DNA from: Mesorhizobium sp. CA14
Lineage (GTDB): Bacteria; Pseudomonadota; Alphaproteobacteria; Rhizobiales; Rhizobiaceae
NCBI RefSeq assembly: GCF_020165195.1
Contig: NZ_JAIUHR010000040.1
Span: 1-40,429, forward strand
DNA: 40,429 nucleotides
Reading direction: 5' to 3'
Positions 6,513-14,825 of the stretch are shown here, in pieces (position 1 is the first letter of the stretch; every line of letters begins with the position of its first letter). A model generated the notes under the pieces. That model was not told where the DNA came from. It searched no databases and was given only the letters and a program-made list of their open reading frames with translations. The translations under genes were made by a program, and so were the position numbers.

Positions 6513-6948
6513 TCCTTCCAATAACTGGCCGATCTCCGCCACTGGGACCCGAGCACGCCGGCCAGGAGCATCGCAGCCTCCGGGTCAGCCACTGGTCGCG
6601 CCCGGCAGCGACGTGAGCAGGCGGCGTCTTGATATTTGTGAAAGTGCACGCAGCGTGCTGCGATAGAATCCCCTCGCTGAACAGCCCATAGGCCTCTGTC
6701 GGCGGGATTTTTGTTGCGGCCTAATTTCATTAGTTGTCACTAAAATCATTGATGCAGAAACCCGCCAATTGGCGCATAATATTCGCCTGCCCCGCACAGC
6801 AATCCGGGGTAAGGGCCCGGCCTGTCTGCCCTAGTCCCCCGACTTCCCGCAGGCCGGGTATCGTATGTCTGGCCAGCTAATTCAGCCTGGGCGCCTTGTC
6901 GACAACGAAGGGCGCCAGCGCCCCCCGGAGCGGCGCTACGCGCGCTGA
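6513..6948. other. Gene-free stretch with palindromes and a strong hairpin
   Basis: No convincing protein gene lies between tRNA-Val and the DUF1330 gene. The left part is unremarkable. The right part holds a perfect 12-bp palindrome CGCCAATTGGCG (6763-6774), a CATAAT hexamer at 6775-6780, and a 9-bp stem CCCGGCCTG (6816-6824) / CAGGCCGGG (6850-6858) with a 25-nt loop. A CCCCG/CGGGG pairing at about 6791-6809 precedes it. This could be a small structured RNA with an operator-controlled promoter, or intergenic repeat debris. I do not recognise it as a known RNA family. Confidence 0.4.
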
Positions 6949-7242
6949 TTATCCGAGATCTCCTTCGAACATCACGAGCACGCGATTCGACGCCTTGAGC
7001 GCGAAACGCATGGCTTCCTCATAGGCCGGGTCGGCGTAGCAGGCCTTGGCGATCTCCAGCGACGGAAACTCCACAAGCACCATGCGCTTGGCATCGCGCG
7101 CCTCGACGAGCAGAGGCGGCTGCTTCGTCGTGTTGGTTCGTGCCTGGTATTTTTCGCCGATCGGCTTCCAGAGGCGGCTGTACTCAGCCTGCGCTTCAGG
7201 GTCCGAAATCTCGGTTCCGACGATGAGCCAGTATCCCTTCAC
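6949..7242 (-). CDS. DUF1330 domain protein
   Basis: A 97-residue protein that is a single DUF1330 domain, a small ferredoxin-like dimeric alpha/beta barrel fold. The N-terminal strand MKGYWLIVGTEISDPEA, the central VLVEFPSLEIAKACYADPAYEEA and the C-terminal RVLVMFEGDLG match the family pattern; full length for the family. Function is not established. It is a single-gene unit; the plus-strand neighbours offer no context. Confidence 0.9.
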   Translation of the reverse strand: MKGYWLIVGTEISDPEAQAEYSRLWKPIGEKYQARTNTTKQPPLLVEARDAKRMVLVEFPSLEIAKACYADPAYEEAMRFALKASNRVLVMFEGDLG

Positions 7243-7422
7243 GCTGAAGCGCTCCCTGACGATTGCCGGCCTATACCATGAACTCGCCGATTGAAAGCGT
7301 CTCGTTCGGACCGATCGCCGATCTTGGCAGCCGCCGCGATCGCCGCATTGCCGCGCTCATCCAGAATTTGACAAGCGAATACGATTTGCCGGCGGAACGC
7401 AAATCCCGTCACGGGAACCGGC

Positions 7423-8577
7423 TCACACGCCCGCCATCGCCAGCAGTGCCTTCATCCTGGCGATAGCAAGCTCGGGGTCGGCCAGCAGGCCGGCCTGGTC
7501 GGAGAGGCGGAAGACGTCCGCGTAATGGCATATGCCGCGCGCCGACTGCATGCCGCCGACCATCGTGAAATGGTCCTGATGCCCGTTCAGCCAGGCCATG
7601 AAGACGATGCCGGCCTTGTAGTATTCTGTCGGCGCTTCGAAGATCTTGCGCGACAGCGACACGGTCGGCGCCATCAGCGCGTCGTAAGCGGCCTTGTCGC
7701 CCTGCGTCAACTTCGCCAGCGCAGCGTTGGCGACCGGGGCGATGGCGTCGAAGATGCCGAGCAGCGCGTGCGAATGCCTCTTGCCGTCCCCTGCGATCAG
7801 CTCCGGGTAATTGAAATCGTCGCCGGTGAACATCACGACGCCCTCTGGCAGCCGGTCGCGCAGCAGCACTTCCTTCTCCGCGTCGAGCAACGATATCTTG
7901 ATGCCCTCGACCTTGCTAGCATGCCGCTCGATGATGGCGACGACCGTATCGAGCGCGGCATCGAAATCGTTGCTGCCCCAATAATCCTTGAGCGCCGGAT
8001 CGAACATGTCGCCCAGCCAGTGCAGGATGACCTTGCCTGACGCCTGGGAGAGCATCCGGTCATAGACGCGGGCATAATCGTCCGGCCCCTTTGCCACTGC
8101 CGCCAGCGCGCGGCTCGCCATCATGATCGCCTTGCCGCCCTCGCCTTCGATGAAGGCGAATTGCTCTTCATAGGCGCGGATGACGTCGTCGAGCGTGTTG
8201 GCCGCCGCCGGTGCCAGGTGATCGGTCCCCGCCCCCGATGCGAGATCGGCGCCCGGCACCGTTTTCGCCTCCGCGATTGAGCGGCGGATCAATTCCTTGG
8301 CGCTCGCCCAGTCGAAACCCATGCCGCGCTGGGAGGTATCCATGGCCTCGGCGATGCGGAAGCCGAGCCGCCACAGATGGTGGCGGAACGCCATGGTCCG
8401 ATCCCAGTCGATCGCCGGCCGCGACCAGGGATTGGTCATGGCGATTGGGTCGGCAACGACATGGGCGGCGGCATAGGCGATGCGCGAAAAACGCGCGTCC
8501 TTGATCGGTTCGGCCGGTTTGCCGACGAGCCGGTAGCTGACCCGGTCGCCATTTGCCGCAGGCAAGATGATGTCCAT
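7423..8577 (-). CDS. DUF993 family dihydrodipicolinate-synthase-like aldolase
   Basis: A 384-residue protein of the DUF993 family, a branch of the class I aldolase/dihydrodipicolinate-synthase TIM barrels. Lys227 in VEGIKISLLDAEKE is in the right context for the Schiff-base lysine, so aldol cleavage or condensation of a 2-oxo acid or sugar derivative is likely, but no substrate has been firmly assigned to the family as far as I know. The start at 8577 has GGGAGAA upstream. It is transcribed divergently from the LacI gene, with a LacI-type operator placed between its -35 and -10 boxes, so it should belong to the same regulon as the plus-strand run 8821-24996. Confidence 0.85.
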   Translation of the reverse strand: MDIILPAANGDRVSYRLVGKPAEPIKDARFSRIAYAAAHVVADPIAMTNPWSRPAIDWDRTMAFRHHLWRLGFRIAEAMDTSQRGMGFDWASAKELIRRSIAEAKTVPGADLASGAGTDHLAPAAANTLDDVIRAYEEQFAFIEGEGGKAIMMASRALAAVAKGPDDYARVYDRMLSQASGKVILHWLGDMFDPALKDYWGSNDFDAALDTVVAIIERHASKVEGIKISLLDAEKEVLLRDRLPEGVVMFTGDDFNYPELIAGDGKRHSHALLGIFDAIAPVANAALAKLTQGDKAAYDALMAPTVSLSRKIFEAPTEYYKAGIVFMAWLNGHQDHFTMVGGMQSARGICHYADVFRLSDQAGLLADPELAIARMKALLAMAGV

Positions 8578-8597
8578 GGAATTCTCCCGTCGCGGCC

Positions 8598-8626
8598 GCT
8601 ATAAATGGAACGTTCCAATAAATCAA
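8598..8626 (-). promoter_or_regulatory. DUF993 promoter with LacI-type operator in the spacer
   Basis: On the minus strand TTGATT (8621-8626) and TATAGC (8598-8603) are 17 bp apart. The spacer contains the perfect 12-bp palindrome TGGAACGTTCCA (8606-8617). The central C-G step and arm length are typical for LacI/GalR operators, and the location would block RNA polymerase when occupied. A second copy is at 8772-8785. Confidence 0.78.
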
Positions 8627-8748
8627 GAAGCTTTATGATTCAAGACGTCGAGCCGGCGGAGCACTGTGCCTCCTTGGGTAGGCTCCTTGCATTCGTTGGA
8701 GTTTTGAACCGCTTCAATCAATTTTTCAAATCTCCGATGGAATCGCGA

Positions 8749-8785
8749 TTGACTCCTATTTGGATCGATGATTAGAACGTTCCAA
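8749..8785 (+). promoter_or_regulatory. LacI-gene promoter with overlapping LacI-type operator
   Basis: TTGACT (8749-8754) is 17 bp from TTAGAA (8772-8777), and the operator-like palindrome TTAGAACGTTCCAA (8772-8785) overlaps that -10 box. It shares GAACGTTCCAATAAAT with the site at 8606. Binding would give autoregulation of the LacI gene and control of the genes behind it. Confidence 0.75.
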
Positions 8786-8820
8786 TAAATTTTGCTCAAA
8801 ATACGGAGGGCGCGAGGAGG

Positions 8821-9864
8821 ATGGCCAGCCGGGCCAAGGCGACGATCCTGGACATCGCCCGCGAGGCCGGCGTGTCCAAATCGACGGTGTCGCTCGTGCT
8901 GCAGGGCAGCGGGCTGATCCGGCCTGAAACCGCGACCAGGGTGCGCAAGGCGATCGAGGATGTCGGCTATGTCTACAACCGCGGCGCCGCCAATCTGCGC
9001 AAGGCCCATTCCAACGTCATCGGCATGGTGATCAACGATCTCACCAATCCGTTCTTCGCCGAGCTTGCCGTCGGCATGGAGCGCGTCTTCCAGGCGGCAG
9101 GCGTCGTGCCCTTCATCGCCAACACGGCTGAAAACCCGGTGCGACAGGAAGAGGTGCTGAAGTCACTGATGGAGCAGGGTGTAGCCGGGCTCATCGTCTC
9201 GCCGGCGCGCGGCACCACGCCGGGCGCCTTCCGCCGCATCGAGGCGGCCGGCGTGCCGATCGTCTTTACCATGCGCCGGCTGCCTGAGAGCCGCATCCCG
9301 GTGATTGCGCCCGACAATCATCGCGGCGCCGTGCTTGCCACCGAGCATCTGATCCGCAGGGGTCATCGCCGCCTTGCGTTCTTTGGTGGCTCGTCCGACC
9401 TCATTGTCTATCACCAGCGACTGGGCGGGTTCATCGAAGCCTGCGAAACGCTCGGCATTCCGGCCTCCGACCGGCTGATCGTCGAGGGCGAGACCAGCCG
9501 CAAGGGTGGCATGGCCTGCCTGGAGACGGCGCTTGCCGCAGCGCAGCCGCCAACAGCGGCGCTCTGCTTCAACGATGCGGTCGCCTTCGGCGTCATGCTG
9601 GCGCTGCGTAAACGCGGCTTCGAGGCAGGGGCGGACTTCGCCGTCGTCGGCTTCGACGATGTCGCCGAGGCCGAGCATTACAGCCCGGCGCTGACCAGCG
9701 TTGCCGTCAATACCGCGGGCCTCGGCGAGCGGGCCGCCCACGTCATGCTGAAGATGATCCAGTCGCGCACCACGCGCGCCGAGGACCATATCGGCGCCGT
9801 CAGCCTCGTCGTTCGCGAAAGCAGCGGTCCGGACCGCAATAGCCAAGTGGGAGACGCGGCATGA
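8821..9864 (+). CDS. LacI/GalR family transcriptional regulator
   Basis: A 347-residue repressor with the standard layout. Residues about 6-30 form the helix-turn-helix (ATILDIAREAGVSKSTVSLVL), followed by a hinge helix region (YVYNRGAANLRK) and a periplasmic-binding-protein-like effector domain starting at NVIGMVINDLTNPFFAELA. PTAALCFNDAVAFGVMLAL and FAVVGFDDVAEAEHYSPALTSV are typical LacI core motifs. It is predicted to bind the palindromes at 8606-8617 and 8772-8785 and to release them on binding a sugar-like inducer. GGAGGG lies about 10 bases before the ATG. Its stop overlaps the next gene's ATG by 4 bases, so it is the first gene of the catabolic run. Confidence 0.95.
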   Translation: MASRAKATILDIAREAGVSKSTVSLVLQGSGLIRPETATRVRKAIEDVGYVYNRGAANLRKAHSNVIGMVINDLTNPFFAELAVGMERVFQAAGVVPFIANTAENPVRQEEVLKSLMEQGVAGLIVSPARGTTPGAFRRIEAAGVPIVFTMRRLPESRIPVIAPDNHRGAVLATEHLIRRGHRRLAFFGGSSDLIVYHQRLGGFIEACETLGIPASDRLIVEGETSRKGGMACLETALAAAQPPTAALCFNDAVAFGVMLALRKRGFEAGADFAVVGFDDVAEAEHYSPALTSVAVNTAGLGERAAHVMLKMIQSRTTRAEDHIGAVSLVVRESSGPDRNSQVGDAA

Positions 9865-10877
9865 GCGTGCGATGGGGATTGATCGGCGCCAGCACGATCG
9901 CCAGACAGTTCATGATCGATGCCATCCGCGCGCAGGCCGATGGCGAGATCGCCGCTGTGATGAGCTCAAATCCGGAGCGCGCGGAGGCTTATGCGAGGGA
10001 AAACGGCATCGCACGCGCCGTCTCGTCTCTCGACGCGCTGCTCAACTCAGATATCGACGCCGTCTACATCTCGACCACCAACGAATTGCACCTCGAGCAG
10101 GGGCTTGCCGCCATCAAGGCCGGCAAGCATGTGCTGTGCGAGAAGCCGTTGGCGCTGACCAGCGCCGATGCGCGTGAGATGGTTGTCGCCGCAAAAGCCG
10201 CCGGCATCGTCTTTGGCACCAACCACCATTTGCGCAATGCCGGCGCGCACCGCGCCATGCGGGAGGCGATCGCCGCCGGCCGCATCGGCAAGCCGATCGC
10301 GGCGCGCGTCTTCCACTCCGTCTATCTGCCGGAAAACCTGCAGGGTTGGCGTATCGCCAGGCCCGAAGCCGGCGGCGGCGTGGTGCTCGACATTACTGTG
10401 CACGACGCCGACACGCTGCGCTTCGTGCTCGGCGACGATCCGGTCGAGATCTCCGCCTTCACGCAGTCGGCCGGGATGGCAGCCGGTGGCCTGGAGGACG
10501 GGGCCATGTGCATCTGGCGCTTCAAGTCCGGCGTCATCGCGCAGTCGCATGAGGGCTTCACCACCAAATTCGCCGGCACCGGCTTCGAGGTGCATGGCTC
10601 GGAAGGCTCACTGATCGCTACCGATGTGATGACGCAGAAGCCGATCGGTTCTGTGCTACTGCGTACCGCCAATGGCGAGGAAGAGCTGAACTTCGACCGC
10701 GAGGACCTCTACACCCGCTCGCTGCGCTACTTCCATGCCGCGATACGCGGCGAAGGCCAGCCTGCCGCCACCGGCGAGGACGGCGTCTGGTCGCTGGCGT
10801 CGGCCGAAGCAGCACTGCAATCGTCGAACACCGGCAAGGCCGTCGCCATCGACCCGCAACTTGGGGGCCTCGCGTGA
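9861..10877 (+). CDS. Gfo/Idh/MocA oxidoreductase, 1,5-anhydro-D-fructose reductase-like
   Basis: A 338-residue NAD(P)H-dependent oxidoreductase. The Rossmann start RWGLIGASTIARQ, the CEKPLALT motif with Lys95, NHHLRNAGAHRAMR, and VVLDITVHDADTLRF with His181 closely follow what I remember of the 1,5-anhydro-D-fructose reductase of Sinorhizobium morelense, whose catalytic Lys94 and His180 fall one residue away. That enzyme reduces 1,5-anhydro-D-fructose to 1,5-anhydro-D-mannitol with NADPH. Orthology is plausible from this extended similarity, but a related pyranose substrate cannot be excluded. The ATG overlaps the LacI stop and its own stop overlaps the CoA-transferase start, indicating translational coupling. 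Confidence 0.82.
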   Translation: MSVRWGLIGASTIARQFMIDAIRAQADGEIAAVMSSNPERAEAYARENGIARAVSSLDALLNSDIDAVYISTTNELHLEQGLAAIKAGKHVLCEKPLALTSADAREMVVAAKAAGIVFGTNHHLRNAGAHRAMREAIAAGRIGKPIAARVFHSVYLPENLQGWRIARPEAGGGVVLDITVHDADTLRFVLGDDPVEISAFTQSAGMAAGGLEDGAMCIWRFKSGVIAQSHEGFTTKFAGTGFEVHGSEGSLIATDVMTQKPIGSVLLRTANGEEELNFDREDLYTRSLRYFHAAIRGEGQPAATGEDGVWSLASAEAALQSSNTGKAVAIDPQLGGLA

Positions 10878-12475
10878 GCAAGCTCGTCTCGGCGGCCCAT
10901 GCCGCCAGCCTGATCAGGGACGGCATGGTCGTCTCGGTGTCATCGTCGAGCGGGCTTGGCTGTCCCGATGCCGTGCTTGCCGCGATCGGCGAGCGCTTCG
11001 ATGCGGAAGGCCATCCTAAGGGGATCACCACGCTGCACCCGATCGCCGCCGGCGACATGTACGGCATCAAGGGCATCGACCATCTCGCCAAGCCCGGCCT
11101 GCTCAAGCGCACGCTCTGCGGCTCCTATCCATCCGGCCCCTCTTCCGCCGAACCGCCGCAGATCTGGAAGATGATCGGCGACAATTCGGTCGCCGCCTAC
11201 AACGTGCCCTCCGGCATCCTGTTCGACATGCATCGCGAAGCCGCCGCCAAGCGGCCGGGCGTGCTGACCAAGGTCGGCCTCGACACCTTCGCCGATCCGC
11301 GTCACCAAGGCTGCGCCATGAATGCGGCGGCTAATGAGCCGATTGTTTCGGTCGAGCAGTTCGACGGCGAGGAATGGCTCTATTTCCGCGCCATCGTGCC
11401 CAACATTTCGATCATTCGCGCCACCACGGCCGACGAGCGCGGCAACCTCACCTACGAGCATGAAGGCGCCTATCTCGGTGGGCTGGAGCAGGCGCTGGCC
11501 GCCCGCAACAATGGCGGCATCGTCATTGCGCAGGTCAAGCGCGTCGTCGAAAACGGCACCCTGAAGCCGCATGACGTGCGTGTGCCGGGCGTGCTGGTCG
11601 ACCACATCGTGGTGGCGCCCGACCAGTTGCAGACGACCCAGACCCCTTACGACCCGGCGATCTCCGGCGAGATTTTTCGGCCGCTATCGACCTTCCGCAC
11701 GCCGGAGATGAACATCCAGAAGGTCATCGCGCGCCGCGTCGCCATGGAATTGCGCAACGGTATGGCCGTCAACATCGGTTTCGGCATCTCGGCCAACGTG
11801 CCGCGCATCCTTCTCGAGGAAGGCCAGCACGGCAAGGTTACCTGGGTGATCGAGCAGGGCGCGGTCGGCGGCGTGCCATTGCTCGACTTCAAGTTCGGCT
11901 GCGCCTCGAATGCCGAGGCGATCATGCCTTCGCCGCACCAGTTCATCTATTTCCAGGCCGGCGGCTTCGACGCCTCGCTGCTCTCCTTCCTGCAGATCGA
12001 CCGGCATGGCTCGGTCAACGTCTCGAAGCTCTCAGCGCGGCCGCATGTGACCGCCGGCGCCGGCGGCTTCGTCGACATCACCGCGCGGGCGAGGAAGATC
12101 GTCTTTTCCGGCTTCTTCAATGCCGGCGCGAAACTCTCGCTGGCGAACAGCGCCATCCGCATCGACCAGGAAGGCAAGGTTAAGAAGGTGGTCGCGGAGG
12201 TCGAGCACATCTCCTTCTCGGGAAAACGCGCCGTCGCGCAAGGGCAGGACATCACCTATGTCACCGAGCGCTGCGTGATGAAGCTGACGCCGGACGGGCT
12301 GATGGTCACAGAGCTGGCGCCCGGCATCGATCTCGAGCGCGATGTGCTGGCGCAGGCCGAGATCCCGCTCGCTGTGGCGAACGACCTCAAGGTCACGCCT
12401 GCGGCGCTCTATCAGGACCGGCCGATCGGTCTGTCGCTCAATGGCGGCGCTTCGCTCGGAGGCACGCATGGCTGA
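10874..12475 (+). CDS. Acyl-CoA:acetate/3-ketoacid CoA-transferase family protein
   Basis: A 533-residue fused alpha-beta CoA-transferase of the YdiF/propionate-CoA-transferase type. The catalytic glutamate is Glu327 in WVIEQGAVGG, the expected E-x-G context, and the C-terminal half has AGAGGFVDITARARKIVFSG. It should move CoA from an acyl-CoA donor to a carboxylic acid through a glutamyl-CoA thioester intermediate. It shows no truncation. In this run it would activate an organic acid produced from the imported substrate before the hydratase next door. ATG overlaps the upstream stop by 4 bases; the next gene's ATG overlaps its stop. Confidence 0.9.
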   Translation: MSKLVSAAHAASLIRDGMVVSVSSSSGLGCPDAVLAAIGERFDAEGHPKGITTLHPIAAGDMYGIKGIDHLAKPGLLKRTLCGSYPSGPSSAEPPQIWKMIGDNSVAAYNVPSGILFDMHREAAAKRPGVLTKVGLDTFADPRHQGCAMNAAANEPIVSVEQFDGEEWLYFRAIVPNISIIRATTADERGNLTYEHEGAYLGGLEQALAARNNGGIVIAQVKRVVENGTLKPHDVRVPGVLVDHIVVAPDQLQTTQTPYDPAISGEIFRPLSTFRTPEMNIQKVIARRVAMELRNGMAVNIGFGISANVPRILLEEGQHGKVTWVIEQGAVGGVPLLDFKFGCASNAEAIMPSPHQFIYFQAGGFDASLLSFLQIDRHGSVNVSKLSARPHVTAGAGGFVDITARARKIVFSGFFNAGAKLSLANSAIRIDQEGKVKKVVAEVEHISFSGKRAVAQGQDITYVTERCVMKLTPDGLMVTELAPGIDLERDVLAQAEIPLAVANDLKVTPAALYQDRPIGLSLNGGASLGGTHG

Positions 12476-13244
12476 GGGTCTCGTCATCTTCGAAAAGGAC
12501 GGCGCCATCGGCATCGTCACGCTGCGCCGGCCGGAAAAGTTCAACGCGCTCGACATCCCGATGCTGCACGCGCTCGAGGCGGCGGTTGACGAAGCAGAAC
12601 TGGCCGAGAACGTTCGCGCCGTGCTCATCCGCGGCGAAGGCAAGGGCTTTTGCGCCGGCGGCGACGTCGAGGCCTGGGGACGATTAAGCGCCGCCGATTT
12701 CCAGGTGCAATGGGTGCGCTATGGCCACCGCGTCTTCGACCGGCTGGCGCGGCTCAGGCAACCGACCATCGCTGTGCTCTCCGGTCATGCGCTGGGCGGC
12801 GGGCTGGAACTGGCCGCGGCCTGCGATTTCCGCGTCGCCGAAACGCAGGTGAAGCTCGGCTTTCCCGAAACCTCGATCGGCGTCGTTCCCGGCTGGTCGG
12901 GTACGCAGCGCGCCGTGCGCCGCTTCGGCGCACAGATCGTGCGTCGGATGGCGATTGGCGGCGAGGTTTTCCTGGCAGCCGACGCGCTGGCGCACGGCGT
13001 CGTCGACCGCGTCGTCGAGACCGGCAAGGCCTTCGACGAAGCCAAGGCCTGGGCCGAAAAAATCGCCGAGCGCGGCCCGCTGGCGACCGAGGCCGCCAAG
13101 CTGATGATCGGCATCGCCGAGGGCGAGGAAAACGCCGCCGCGACCGAGGCGCTGGCCAGCGGCTTCATCGCGCTGACAGGCGACCTCAAAACCGGCGTCG
13201 GCGCCTTCAAGGCCAAGCAGAAGCCAGCCTTTTCGAGATCCTAG
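12468..13244 (+). CDS. Enoyl-CoA hydratase/isomerase family protein
   Basis: A 258-residue crotonase-fold enzyme. The start at 12468 gives MAEGLVIFEKDGAIGIVTL, the normal crotonase N-terminus, with CGGAGG 6-10 bases upstream; the longer open frame from 12342 is an overlap with the CoA-transferase gene. The oxyanion-hole segment FCAGGDVEAW and both glutamates of true hydratases, in GGGLELAAACD and FPETSIGVVPGWSGTQR, are retained, so syn-hydration of a 2-enoyl-CoA is likely; a lyase or isomerase variant remains possible. It overlaps the CoA-transferase stop codon and precedes the aldehyde dehydrogenase by 7 bases. Confidence 0.92.
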   Translation: MAEGLVIFEKDGAIGIVTLRRPEKFNALDIPMLHALEAAVDEAELAENVRAVLIRGEGKGFCAGGDVEAWGRLSAADFQVQWVRYGHRVFDRLARLRQPTIAVLSGHALGGGLELAAACDFRVAETQVKLGFPETSIGVVPGWSGTQRAVRRFGAQIVRRMAIGGEVFLAADALAHGVVDRVVETGKAFDEAKAWAEKIAERGPLATEAAKLMIGIAEGEENAAATEALASGFIALTGDLKTGVGAFKAKQKPAFSRS

Positions 13245-13251
13245 AGAAGAC

Positions 13252-14766
13252 ATGATGAACGCACCTCTCAACATTGCCATGCCGGCTGAGGCGTCCCAGG
13301 CGCCGAAGGCCTACAAGCTCTTGATCGACGGCAAGCATGTCGATGCTCGCGACGGCTGCAGCATCGAACGCGCCAGCCCCGGCCACGGCTTCATTGTGTC
13401 CCGCTATGCGCAAGCGAGCGCGACGGAAGTCGAGGCGGCGGTGCAGGCCGCGCACAAGGCTTTCGAGACCGGCCCCTGGCCGCGCATGAAGGCGTCGGAA
13501 CGCGCGGCGGTTCTGCTGAAGGCGGCCGATCTGATCGAGACCCGGCTGGAAGAGATCGCCCGCCTCGACGCGCTGGAATCCGGCAAGCCGATCGCCCAGG
13601 CGCGCGGCGAGATCGGCGGCGCGATCGACATCTGGCGCTATGCCGCTTCGCTTGCCCGCACGCTGCACGGCGAAAGCTATGCCAATCTCGGCGACTCCAT
13701 GCTGGGCGTCGTGTTGCGCGAGCCGATCGGCGTCGTCTCGATCATCACGCCGTGGAATTTCCCCTTCCTGATCGTCAGCCAGAAACTGCCCTTCGCGCTG
13801 GCCCCCGGCTGCACGGCGGTGGTGAAGCCCAGCGAGATGACGTCCGCTTCCACTTTCGTGCTCGGCGACATCCTGCTCGAAGCCGGATTGCCGGCCGGCG
13901 TCGTCAACATCCTTGCCGGCTTCGGCGCCGACGTCGGTGCGCCGATGGTCAGCCACCCGCTGGTCGAGATGGTCTCCTTCACCGGCTCGACCCGTGTCGG
14001 CAAGATGACCATGGCCGCCGCTTCGAATTCCTTGAAGAAGGTCTCGATGGAGCTCGGCGGCAAGAACGGCCAGATCGTCTTCCCCGACGCCGATCTCGAA
14101 GCGGCGGCAGATGCCGCGGTGTTCGGCGGCTTCTTCAACGCCGGCGAATGCTGCAATGCCGGCAGCCGCCTGATCGTGCATGAGGCGATCGCCGACGACT
14201 TCCTCAATACGGTCAAGGCGCTGTCCCGGAAGGTCCGCGTCGGCGATCCGCTCGACGACCGCACCAAGGTCGGCGCGATGATCTCGGCCGATCATATGGA
14301 AAAGGTAGCCGGCTATGTAACGGCGGCGCAGACCGACGGCGGCAACGTTTTCACCGGCGGTGCCCGGCTTGCATCCAATGCCGGCCAATATCTCGATCCG
14401 ACCATCATCCGTAACGTCACGGAGGACATGGCGATCGCCCGCGAGGAAGTGTTCGGGCCGGTGCTGTCCGTGCTCACTTTTGAAACGATTGAAAAGGCAT
14501 TGCACATTGCCAACAACACGCCCTATGGTCTGTCTGCAGGGGTATGGAGCGCCGGCATAGACACGTGCATGTCGGTGGCGCGCGGTGTGCGTTCGGGGAC
14601 GGTTTGGGTGAACACGTTCATGGAAGGTTACCCCGAGCTGCCTTTCGGGGGTTACAAGCAGTCCGGTCTCGGACGCGAACTCGGCAAACGCGCCGTCGAG
14701 GATTATACCGAGGAAAAGACTATCCAGTTTCATCGCGGCCAGCGCACCGGATGGTGGGTCGGCTGA
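13252..14766 (+). CDS. NAD(P)-dependent aldehyde dehydrogenase
   Basis: A 504-residue aldehyde dehydrogenase of the betaine/gamma-glutamyl-aminobutyraldehyde group by general pattern. Motifs in order: TPWNFPFLIVSQKLPFALA, FTGSTRVGKM, the general-base stretch SMELGGKNGQIVF, the catalytic Cys301 in NAGECCNAGSRL, and EEVFGPVLSVL. The residue before the pair of cysteines is Glu instead of the common Gln, which occurs in some family members. It oxidises an aldehyde intermediate to the acid; which one is unknown. It follows the hydratase by 7 bases and precedes the ABC binding-protein gene by 59. Confidence 0.93.
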   Translation: MMNAPLNIAMPAEASQAPKAYKLLIDGKHVDARDGCSIERASPGHGFIVSRYAQASATEVEAAVQAAHKAFETGPWPRMKASERAAVLLKAADLIETRLEEIARLDALESGKPIAQARGEIGGAIDIWRYAASLARTLHGESYANLGDSMLGVVLREPIGVVSIITPWNFPFLIVSQKLPFALAPGCTAVVKPSEMTSASTFVLGDILLEAGLPAGVVNILAGFGADVGAPMVSHPLVEMVSFTGSTRVGKMTMAAASNSLKKVSMELGGKNGQIVFPDADLEAAADAAVFGGFFNAGECCNAGSRLIVHEAIADDFLNTVKALSRKVRVGDPLDDRTKVGAMISADHMEKVAGYVTAAQTDGGNVFTGGARLASNAGQYLDPTIIRNVTEDMAIAREEVFGPVLSVLTFETIEKALHIANNTPYGLSAGVWSAGIDTCMSVARGVRSGTVWVNTFMEGYPELPFGGYKQSGLGRELGKRAVEDYTEEKTIQFHRGQRTGWWVG

Positions 14767-14825
14767 GTTGGGAGACCCCGGCGGCCACCCCGCCGGTTCT
14801 GTGAATGCAACAAGGGAGGTAGTAC

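Noticed and set aside
6585..6797. Minus-strand frames of 70-79 codons after tRNA-Val, as possible integrase remnants
   Set aside because: No integrase or transposase motif and no duplicated tRNA end were found.
13207..14733. 508-codon minus-strand frame opposite the aldehyde dehydrogenase
   Set aside because: An antisense shadow; the plus strand has all aldehyde dehydrogenase motifs.
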